This document shows, one piece after another, positions 1 to 4,983 of a stretch of 10,556 bases of DNA (the first letter of the stretch is position 1; every line of letters begins with the position of its first letter). The notes beneath the pieces are model-generated. The model was not told the DNA's origin and did not search any database. It saw nothing but the letters and a program-made list of their open reading frames with translations. A program made the position numbers and the translations under genes. Source of the DNA: Gammaproteobacteria bacterium (GTDB lineage: Bacteria > Pseudomonadota > Gammaproteobacteria > Magnimaribacterales > TMED112); NCBI GenBank assembly GCA_002727535.1, contig PBXH01000036.1, positions 3,869 to 14,424 of the forward strand, written 5' to 3'.

Positions 1-104
1 GCAGCAAATGCACCTTCGTCCAGATCAAAAATTCCTAAAAATAAAAATGGAATAAAGCAGATGAAGAGAGTAAATAAAGCAATATTTCTTAGAGATCCTG
101 TCAT
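1..104 (-). CDS. Probable family-39 glycosyltransferase (ArnT/PMT-like), N-terminal fragment
   Basis: The gene runs off the left edge of the window; about 34 N-terminal residues are visible. The start ATG (104-102) directly follows the TAA stop of the upstream minus-strand gene (107-105), giving a TAAATG junction, so the two are almost certainly co-transcribed and translationally coupled. The visible protein begins with a short basic stretch (MTGSLRN) and a hydrophobic helix of about 20 residues, then reads FDLDEGAFAA. A first transmembrane helix followed by an Asp-Glu motif in the first periplasmic loop is typical of ArnT and dolichyl-phosphate-mannose mannosyltransferase-like GT-C enzymes, which transfer sugars from polyprenyl carriers. 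With so little sequence this is a family-level guess; another polytopic membrane protein is possible. Confidence 0.5.
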   Translation of the reverse strand, partial: MTGSLRNIALFTLFICFIPFLFLGIFDLDEGAFA

Positions 105-533
105 TTAAGTTGAAATAAACTTTTCAATTAAATAATACAAAGAAATGAATGATGTTGCTGTAAATATAGCAACACTTATGCCATGAATAATTTTAAAAAA
201 TACGCCGTTTGTGTCTACTTTTACGTTGTTGAGCATCAAGCCAATAATCAAATTAAAAAGATTAAATCCTAGAAGAACAAGCATCACAAGATTCTTCGTA
301 CTTGACCAAATTAATTCGTATCCACCTAATTGAAAGAAATAAATAATGCTTAAATATGCAAGCAACATTAGAGCAATGAATAAATGAAATCTAAAGAAGA
401 AAGATCTTAAAAAGAATCTTAAAGACTCATCATCTAAACTAGCTCGAGCGGCTGGACTTACTACCAAAGGAGTAAGCCAAATTCCACCCACTATTGCTGC
501 GAGTATTGTCTGTAAAGCTATATCAACAAACAT
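105..533 (-). CDS. Small four-helix integral membrane protein, possibly DUF4149/TMEM205-like
   Basis: The 142-residue protein has four predicted transmembrane segments, at about residues 5-25, 48-68, 80-100 and 113-135. The first helix ends in GGIWLTPLVVSP and is followed by a polar stretch and an Arg/Phe-rich segment (RFFLRSFFFRFH). A helix-1 Gly/Pro pattern followed by an amphipathic FxR region resembles DUF4149/TMEM205-type proteins, but I am not certain of the family and the function is unknown. The start codon lies only 11 bases after the encoded CCA of tRNA-Asp on the same strand, with no good Shine-Dalgarno sequence, so the mRNA is probably made as a tRNA-mRNA precursor and released by tRNA 3' processing. 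Its stop codon abuts the start of the downstream glycosyltransferase-like gene. Confidence 0.7.
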   Translation of the reverse strand: MFVDIALQTILAAIVGGIWLTPLVVSPAARASLDDESLRFFLRSFFFRFHLFIALMLLAYLSIIYFFQLGGYELIWSSTKNLVMLVLLGFNLFNLIIGLMLNNVKVDTNGVFFKIIHGISVAIFTATSFISLYYLIEKFIST

Positions 534-544
534 CTTTTCAAAGT

Positions 545-622
545 TGGCGATCCGGAAGGGACTCGAACCCTCGACCTCCTGCGTGACAGGCAGGCATTCT
601 AACCAAACTGAACTACCGGACC
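545..622 (-). tRNA. tRNA-Asp(GTC), CCA encoded
   Basis: The minus strand folds as a complete cloverleaf. The acceptor stem GGTCCGG (622-616) pairs with CCGGATC (555-549), with one G-U wobble at the second pair. The anticodon arm CCTGC / CTGTCAC / GCAGG carries anticodon GTC (587-585), and the T arm contains GGTTCGAGTCC. The discriminator is G and CCA is encoded (547-545). The gene is 78 nt including CCA, one base longer than the E. coli tRNA-Asp because of an extra base in the D loop. It lies 11 nt upstream of a membrane-protein gene on the same strand. The bases just before its 5' end (623-633) match the 3' end of tRNA-Val at the other end of the window. Confidence 0.97.
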
Positions 623-633
623 GCGAGTTGTAG
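623..633 (+). repeat. Direct repeat, left copy: tRNA-Val 3'-end remnant (candidate attachment half-site)
   Basis: GCGAGTTGTAG at this position is identical, in the same orientation, to 10464-10474, which is the acceptor and T-stem 3' part of tRNA-Val. If one base is skipped the match extends by three more (ATT), giving 14 of 15. This copy abuts the first base of tRNA-Asp. A GC-rich 11-mer is unlikely to recur by chance exactly at a tRNA boundary in such AT-rich intergenic DNA. Duplicated tRNA 3' ends are the classic mark left by site-specific integration at a tRNA gene. The remnant lacks the discriminator A and CCA of tRNA-Val, and no integrase is nearby, so it may instead be a relic of tRNA-cluster rearrangement. 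Confidence 0.6.
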
Positions 634-662
634 ATTTTGGTACAAATGTTGAATTAATACAA
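634..662 (-). promoter_or_regulatory. Candidate promoter of tRNA-Asp
   Basis: On the minus strand a -35 like TTGTAT (662-657) and a -10 like CAAAAT (639-634) are separated by exactly 17 bases. This would start transcription near 627, about five bases before mature tRNA-Asp. Both hexamers lie inside the bracketed block, beyond the tRNA-Val-like repeat. If that block is an insertion, it supplied tRNA-Asp with a new promoter. The hexamers each match consensus at four positions, so this is only a moderate call. Confidence 0.4.
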
Positions 663-681
663 CTATTTTCTTTTTATTTGT

Positions 682-696
682 TGAGAATCATTCTCA
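682..696. promoter_or_regulatory. Fur box upstream of proteorhodopsin
   Basis: TGAGAATCATTCTCA is a perfect 7-1-7 inverted repeat. It differs at only two symmetric positions from the Fur core TGATAATnATTATCA, and the GAGAAT...ATTCTC variant is a familiar one in gammaproteobacterial Fur sites. It sits 8 bases upstream of the -35 of the proteorhodopsin promoter, centred near -52 from the inferred transcription start. Fur normally represses when loaded with iron. A site upstream of the -35 could still repress, or could mediate another response. It is also about 20 bases from the -35 of the divergent tRNA-Asp promoter, though iron control of a tRNA is the less likely reading. Confidence 0.75.
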
Positions 697-704
697 TTTA
701 AAAG

Positions 705-733
705 TTGAATTTTGGGCTTTTGGGCAATAAAAT
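705..733 (+). promoter_or_regulatory. Sigma-70-type promoter of proteorhodopsin
   Basis: TTGAAT (705-710) and TAAAAT (728-733) are spaced by 17 bases, close to the consensus in sequence and spacing. Transcription would start near 740, giving a leader of roughly 35 bases that is AT-rich (a run of ATTA repeats) and ends in the ribosome binding site AGGAG (765-769), five bases before the ATG. Confidence 0.7.
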
Positions 734-774
734 ATGCCTAATCTAATTAATTAATTAAATAGAGAGGAGAAATA

Positions 775-1473
775 ATGGAAATTACATTAGCAAATGATTT
801 CACTGCCTTTTCTTTTTGGGTCGCTACAGCAGTAATGTTTATGGGCGCCGCTTTTTTCTTTATGGAAAGAAGCACTGTTAATAAAGAATGGCAGACTTCG
901 CTTACAGTCGCGTGTCTTGTATGTTTAGTTGCTTTTTGGCACTACCTATACATGAGAACGGGATACATGGCCAGTGGTGAATCACCAACTGAGCTTAGAT
1001 ATGTAGATTGGCTTATAACAGTCCCTCTACAGATTGTAGAATTTTACTTAATATGCGCAGCAGTATCTGCTGTAAGTTTAAGTGTATTTTGGAAGTTACT
1101 AGCAGGTTCGCTTGTTATGCTCGTCGGAGGATACATGGGTGAAGCAGGTCATTTAGACGCAACTGTTGGTTTTGTTATAGGTATGGTTGGATGGGCTTAT
1201 GTCATCTGGCTGATCTGGGCAGGTGATGCAGCGCAAGCAGCAGACGGTGCTAAGAACGAAAACCTATCAATGGCTTTCAATGGTATTAAATGGATTGTAA
1301 CTGTTGGTTGGATAATCTATCCAATAGGTTACTTCATGGGTTACATGATGGATGGAGTAGACGTAAGTGGTCTAAACTCCCTATATAACCTTGCTGATGT
1401 TGTTAACAAATTCTTATTTGGATTGGTTATCTGGCATGCAGCTATGAGAGACTCTGGTGTAGCTAAAGGCTAA
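775..1473 (+). CDS. Blue-type proteorhodopsin, light-driven proton pump
   Basis: This is a 232-residue, seven-helix microbial rhodopsin of the inner membrane that exports protons when lit. Numbered against green proteorhodopsin (offset 19), the key residues are all present: His56 (H75), proton acceptor Asp78 (D97, in RYVDW), proton donor Glu89 (E108, in VEFYLI) and retinal-binding Lys212 (K231, in NLADVVNKFLFG). Gln86 occupies the spectral-tuning site (position 105), predicting blue absorption as in open-ocean variants. Unlike many proteorhodopsins it has no cleavable signal peptide: the ATG has a good AGGAG and an in-frame TAG (760-762) lies just upstream, so the start is secure. It is a single-gene unit with its own promoter, a Fur box and a strong terminator. 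No carotenoid or retinal synthesis genes are in the window, so chromophore must come from elsewhere in the genome or from outside. Confidence 0.97.
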   Translation: MEITLANDFTAFSFWVATAVMFMGAAFFFMERSTVNKEWQTSLTVACLVCLVAFWHYLYMRTGYMASGESPTELRYVDWLITVPLQIVEFYLICAAVSAVSLSVFWKLLAGSLVMLVGGYMGEAGHLDATVGFVIGMVGWAYVIWLIWAGDAAQAADGAKNENLSMAFNGIKWIVTVGWIIYPIGYFMGYMMDGVDVSGLNSLYNLADVVNKFLFGLVIWHAAMRDSGVAKG

Positions 1474-1489
1474 ACCAATTTCTTGAATT

Positions 1490-1519
1490 AAAAAGCCCGC
1501 ATTAGCGGGCTTTTTTTTT
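1490..1519 (+). terminator. Rho-independent terminator of proteorhodopsin
   Basis: A GCCCGC / GCGGGC stem (1495-1500 with 1505-1510) with loop ATTA is preceded by five A and followed by nine T. It begins 17 bases after the proteorhodopsin stop codon. It is strong and compact and should isolate the proteorhodopsin transcript from the next gene. Confidence 0.93.
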
Positions 1520-1527
1520 GCTAAAAT
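1519..1527 (+). promoter_or_regulatory. Candidate extended -10 promoter giving a near-leaderless transcript
   Basis: TGCTAAAAT fits the extended -10 pattern TGnTAnAAT-like. It starts in the last T of the upstream terminator tract and lies 7 bases before the ATG at 1535. No plausible -35 exists, because that region is the terminator hairpin. Transcription from it would begin at or next to the start codon, which fits the lack of any Shine-Dalgarno sequence for the following gene. Read-through of the terminator is the alternative. Confidence 0.4.
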
Positions 1528-1534
1528 TTATTTA

Positions 1535-1918
1535 ATGAATAAAGAATCATTTTTCTTAATATTTGTTGCTTTTGGAGTATTTCCTGTTTCACTAATTTAT
1601 GGTGGCCACCCTGCTATTAGCATGCCTTATTTTTATGGTATTGAGGTCAATACCATAAATCTATCAAATATACTTAGAGCAATTATGGGTTTATATATTG
1701 CTCTATGTGTTTTTTGGGTAATTGGTGCTCGTTACGAAAAATTACGTTTAGCAGCTCTTTGGAGTTTGGTAATTTTTATGATTGGAATAGCTTCAGGAAG
1801 AATATTAAGCCTTGTCCTTGATGGAATGCCTTCATCTCTTTTTATATTTTATACATTTGTTGAGATTATGGCTGCAATAGTTGGTATTAAACTAATAAAC
1901 GACAAACAAAAGGGTTGA
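1535..1918 (+). CDS. DUF4345-like small membrane protein
   Basis: The 127-residue protein has four hydrophobic helices, at about residues 5-22, 46-64, 72-92 and 100-121. The layout NILRAIMGLYIALCVFWVIG, then RLAALWSLVIFMIGIASGR and LDGMPSSLF, matches the pattern I associate with DUF4345: an N-terminal helix, an LRA-G-LY second helix, then a GR-x-LSL-x-LDG-x-PS segment leading into the last helix. The family's role is unknown to me. It begins 15 bases after the proteorhodopsin terminator, with no ribosome binding site, and may be leaderless or read through from proteorhodopsin. It converges on a thioesterase gene 28 bases beyond its stop. No link to rhodopsin function is evident beyond proximity. 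Confidence 0.7.
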   Translation: MNKESFFLIFVAFGVFPVSLIYGGHPAISMPYFYGIEVNTINLSNILRAIMGLYIALCVFWVIGARYEKLRLAALWSLVIFMIGIASGRILSLVLDGMPSSLFIFYTFVEIMAAIVGIKLINDKQKG

Positions 1919-1939
1919 AATGGCCTATGATCTCAAAAC

Positions 1940-1970
1940 AGGTTAATTAAGATTTATCTTTGTTAAACCT
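1940..1970. terminator. Possible hairpin between convergent genes
   Basis: AGGTTAA (1940-1946) pairs with TTAAACCT (1963-1970) with one bulged base, and inside it AAGA pairs with TCTT around a TTTA loop. The structure overlaps the stop codon of the minus-strand thioesterase and lies just past the DUF4345-like gene, so it could end transcription in both directions. It is AT-rich and lacks a clear T tract, so it is weak. Confidence 0.3.
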
Positions 1971-2384
1971 TTCTGTTCTGTTGAAAATAAAAATTGTATG
2001 CATCAGAGTTGCAGCTAATTTATCGTCTTTATCAAATATACTCCCCTGAACAGTGGCAATTGTTTTTCCCTTTTTTATTAGATTTGCTGTGGCAGTGACT
2101 GTGCTCTTAAAAAGAGGTCTATGGTGATGCGAATGCAAATTTACTGAACTTGGGTATATTGTTCCTTTTGATTCTATCACTAGAAGTAAGGCGGTTACGT
2201 CATCTAACATTGATGTCATCATTCCACCCTGAACTGATCCATCAGGATTTAGGGTTTCATCAGGAAATTGTGCTTCAAGTTTTAGAAACCCATCTTTATA
2301 TTCTAAAAGTTTAAATTGGAATATTTTTCCGGTACCACTTTTTTCTTTATGAAAGGCTAAAGCTTTTTCTATGTGTTCTTTCAT
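1947..2384 (-). CDS. PaaI/4HBT-type hotdog-fold thioesterase
   Basis: The 145-residue protein has the length and motif order of PaaI-like acyl-CoA thioesterases, soluble cytosolic enzymes that release acyl or aryl groups from coenzyme A. The core motif NPDGSVQGGMMTSMLDD (residues 46-62) corresponds to the family's N-x-x-G-x-x-HGG-x6-LAD segment, with Asp61 exactly seven residues after the second Gly, as expected for the catalytic Asp. The His of HGG is Gln52 here, a substitution that occurs in the superfamily. The later VNLHSHHHRP strand and the GSIFDKDDKLAATL strand complete the hotdog sheet. The substrate cannot be inferred. It is a lone minus-strand gene that shares an 81-bp divergent spacer with the glucokinase unit; no strong ribosome binding site is seen. 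Confidence 0.8.
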   Translation of the reverse strand: MKEHIEKALAFHKEKSGTGKIFQFKLLEYKDGFLKLEAQFPDETLNPDGSVQGGMMTSMLDDVTALLLVIESKGTIYPSSVNLHSHHHRPLFKSTVTATANLIKKGKTIATVQGSIFDKDDKLAATLMHTIFIFNRTERFNKDKS

Positions 2385-2434
2385 AGCGATTAATAAAATT
2401 AAATCTTATTTTAGAGTAAATCAAACTTTTTAGT

Positions 2435-2440
2435 TATACT
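2435..2440 (+). promoter_or_regulatory. Candidate -10 of the glucokinase-symporter-glucosidase unit
   Basis: TATACT is a near-perfect -10, placing the start about 20 bases before the glucokinase ATG. No good -35 is found at 16 to 18 bases upstream (best TTAGAG, 2411-2416). A GAGTA (2414-2418) and TACTC (2437-2441) pair flanks this stretch and could be a weak operator. The poor -35 would suit activator dependence. Confidence 0.4.
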
Positions 2441-2465
2441 CATCTCTCTTTAAAATTTAATTCTC

Positions 2466-3386
2466 ATGAAAACACTATTACTTGATCTTGGCGGCACACA
2501 TCTTCGAGCAGGATTTGCAAAAGATCATGAAAAAGAAATTTTAGATATGAAGAAAATTAAAATTAATGAGATTGGATCCATAGAGTCATCAATAGAAGAT
2601 CTTGTTAGCCAAATAGAGCCCCAAGAAATAATTTTTTCTGCTGCTGGACCAAGAAAAGAAAATACAATAAAAATGACTAACAGAAATTTTAATATTGATG
2701 GTGATGAGCTTTCAAAAAAATTTGGGATCCAATGCCATCTTCTAAATGATTGGGAATCAATAGGGTACTGTATACCTACTTTAGCAAGTCACGAAATTAT
2801 TGAGATTAAAGAAGATTTAAATAAAAAGAATGAGTCTTTAATGGCTATAGGTCCAGGCACAGGTTTGGGGTGTGTGCAAATAAAGTATAAAAAAGATATC
2901 CCTAATATATTTTCAACTGAAGTTGGAAATACAAGACAATATAATTCTTTTCTAAATGAGCATTTCAAGTTATCAGATACAGACGAATTTCATTATCTTG
3001 AACATTACATCTCTGGCTCTGGTCTAAAAAAAATATATTTTATTAAAACTCAAAAAGATATTAGTCCTGAAGAAATATTAGATAGATATGGCAATGATGA
3101 AGCTTGCACTAATGTTGTTGATGATTTTATAGAAGCTTTTTATAAAATCTTGAGTGACCTAGCATTAACATTCTTGATCAAGGGAAAAATTTATTTAGTG
3201 GGAGGATTGATGAGAAGTTTATGTAATTTAAAATCGATGAAAGAAAAAACTGAAAATTTTATAAATCATCCTTCAGATGAGCATAATAAAATCTTAAAAA
3301 ATTGTGGAATTTACCTAGTAAAAAAAGAACATACACCTTTGTATGGAAACTTAAACTATGCAAGAATAAGGACCATTAATGAATAG
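2466..3386 (+). CDS. glk: Glucokinase-family sugar kinase
   Basis: The 306-residue cytosolic kinase would phosphorylate glucose with ATP to glucose-6-phosphate. The order of motifs follows E. coli-type Glk: N-terminal phosphate loop DLGGTHLRAG (7-16), sugar-binding and catalytic-base segment LLNDWESIGY (Asn94, catalytic Asp95), second nucleotide motif GPGTGLG (129-135), a Glu152 segment, EHYISGSGLKKIY (179-191, with Glu179 matching E. coli Glu187) and a C-terminal VGGLMRSL adenosine motif. The EGGH motif is altered to EVGN, so Asn155 replaces a sugar-contacting His, which may shift affinity or substrate. It is first in a tight unit: its last codons overlap the symporter start by eight bases. 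No Shine-Dalgarno is visible. With the downstream transporter and GH3 enzyme, glucose from beta-glucosides is the natural substrate. Confidence 0.85.
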   Translation: MKTLLLDLGGTHLRAGFAKDHEKEILDMKKIKINEIGSIESSIEDLVSQIEPQEIIFSAAGPRKENTIKMTNRNFNIDGDELSKKFGIQCHLLNDWESIGYCIPTLASHEIIEIKEDLNKKNESLMAIGPGTGLGCVQIKYKKDIPNIFSTEVGNTRQYNSFLNEHFKLSDTDEFHYLEHYISGSGLKKIYFIKTQKDISPEEILDRYGNDEACTNVVDDFIEAFYKILSDLALTFLIKGKIYLVGGLMRSLCNLKSMKEKTENFINHPSDEHNKILKNCGIYLVKKEHTPLYGNLNYARIRTINE

Positions 3387-4980
3387 CTTAGATTTTATCA
3401 TTGTAGGCATTTATGCAATTGTATTAATTTTAATTGCAACCTTTATATCTAGATCTAAAGATGGCAAGAAAAAAACCGCTGAAGATTATTTCTTAGCTGG
3501 AAGGTCTCTTCCTTGGTGGGCTATAGGTACTTCACTTATTGCAGCAAATATTGCGGCTGATCAAATAATTGGCATGAATGGAGATGGTTATGCGATGGGG
3601 ATAGCAATTGCCACTTATGAATGGACTGCTGCAATTGCTCTTATAGTAATTGCAAAATTTTTATTACCAGTCTATTTGAAACAAAAGGTCTTCACTATGC
3701 CTCAACTTCTTTCACAGAGATATAACAATAGAGTGAGTATGCTTTTAGCTGTCTTGATGCTAATCATGTATGTGATGGTGATAATGCCAACTATTCTTTG
3801 GTTAGGTTCTAAAGCCATCAATAATCTTACTGATCTTGATCTAATTTTAGGCATGATCTTACTGGGAGCTTTATCTCTCGCATATTCATTGTATGGAGGT
3901 CTTAAAGCAGTAGCTTTTACTGATGTAATACAAGTTGCTCTTTTAATATTTGCAGGGTTATATGTTTCTTATGTAGGTTTAAATATAATTTCCGATGGGC
4001 AAGGTGTTATTGCAGGTTTCTCGCAAATGCTTGTTGATTACCCAGAAAAATTTGATGCCCTTCTGTCTTATGTTCCTTCTCAAGAAGATCCAGTTGCTTA
4101 CGATAATTATGTAAAGCTGCCTGGAATTTGGGTGCTGTTTGGAGGTATGTGGGTCGCACATTTTTACTACTGGGGAACTAATCAATACATCACACAAAGA
4201 GCATTAGGCGGTAGAAGTTTAGATGATGCTCAAAACGGGCTTATGTTTGCTGGATTTCTAAAACTATTAATGCCTGTAGTTGTGGTTTTGCCAGGTCTAA
4301 TTGCAGTATCAATTGCACCAAATTTAAGTGATAGAGCAGATGCATACCCTACAATGCTACAGTTACTCCCTAATGGTATTTTAGGCTTAACCTTTGCGGC
4401 ATTAGTTGCAGCTATTGTTTCTTCATTAGCATCCTTAACAAATAGCATGAGTACTATTTTTACAATGGATGTATATAAAAATATTAAAGGTGAGGTTCAG
4501 GATTCAAAATTAGTAAATATTGGAAGAATTGCAGGAGTCGTTGGATTAATAATTTCGATCATTGTTGCTCCAATATTTTTGGGGAGCCTAAAATCAGCCT
4601 TTCAATATGTTCAAGAATACATGGGATTATTTAGTCCTGTAATATTGTTTGTTTTTCTGTCGGCAATATTTGTGCCTAAATCAAATTCAACTTCAGTATT
4701 GTGGGGTTCTTTCGTAGCGCTTATTTTAGGTGTTCTAATGAAAATATATGTAGCAAATACTACTGAATCTATTATTGAACCATTTATGCATCAAATGCTA
4801 ATTTCATTTATTGCTGCATTTTTAGTTAGTGGTCTTTTATCCTCCAACACTAAGGATAAGAAAGTGTTTGCAATTAAAAGTAAAGATTTTGAAACATCAA
4901 AAATTTTTAATGTTGGATCTTCATTTATCGTAGTTGCAATTATTGCAATTTATCTGTTCTTTGATGGTAGTTTTGTCTAA
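3379..4980 (+). CDS. SGLT-type sodium/sugar symporter (SSS family)
   Basis: The 533-residue, about 14-helix inner-membrane protein would import glucose or galactose with sodium. TM1 reads SLPWWAIGTSLIAANIAADQ; Ala55, Asn57, Ile58, Asp61 and Gln62 line up with Vibrio vSGLT Ala62, Asn64, Ile65, Glu68 and Gln69 (sodium site and sugar-pocket residues). In TM8, Ala345, Ser348 and Ser349 reproduce the spacing of vSGLT Ala361, Ser364, Ser365, the Na2 site, within VSSLASLTNSMSTIFTMDVY. This strongly favours a sugar carrier over proline or acetate members of the family. The start is set by TAAGGA (3367-3372) six bases before ATG inside the end of the kinase gene. Only three bases separate its stop from the GH3 start, so all three genes should be one transcript. 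Confidence 0.93.
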   Translation: MNSLDFIIVGIYAIVLILIATFISRSKDGKKKTAEDYFLAGRSLPWWAIGTSLIAANIAADQIIGMNGDGYAMGIAIATYEWTAAIALIVIAKFLLPVYLKQKVFTMPQLLSQRYNNRVSMLLAVLMLIMYVMVIMPTILWLGSKAINNLTDLDLILGMILLGALSLAYSLYGGLKAVAFTDVIQVALLIFAGLYVSYVGLNIISDGQGVIAGFSQMLVDYPEKFDALLSYVPSQEDPVAYDNYVKLPGIWVLFGGMWVAHFYYWGTNQYITQRALGGRSLDDAQNGLMFAGFLKLLMPVVVVLPGLIAVSIAPNLSDRADAYPTMLQLLPNGILGLTFAALVAAIVSSLASLTNSMSTIFTMDVYKNIKGEVQDSKLVNIGRIAGVVGLIISIIVAPIFLGSLKSAFQYVQEYMGLFSPVILFVFLSAIFVPKSNSTSVLWGSFVALILGVLMKIYVANTTESIIEPFMHQMLISFIAAFLVSGLLSSNTKDKKVFAIKSKDFETSKIFNVGSSFIVVAIIAIYLFFDGSFV

Positions 4981-4983
4981 AAG

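Noticed and set aside
741..758. ATTA/TTAA tandem repeats before proteorhodopsin as an operator or phase-variable tract
   Set aside because: The same TTAATTAA words occur across the AT-rich intergenic regions, so composition explains them.
1535..1918. DUF4345-like gene as a retinal-synthesis partner of proteorhodopsin
   Set aside because: It has no carotenoid oxygenase or Blh features and is separated by a strong terminator; proximity alone is not evidence.
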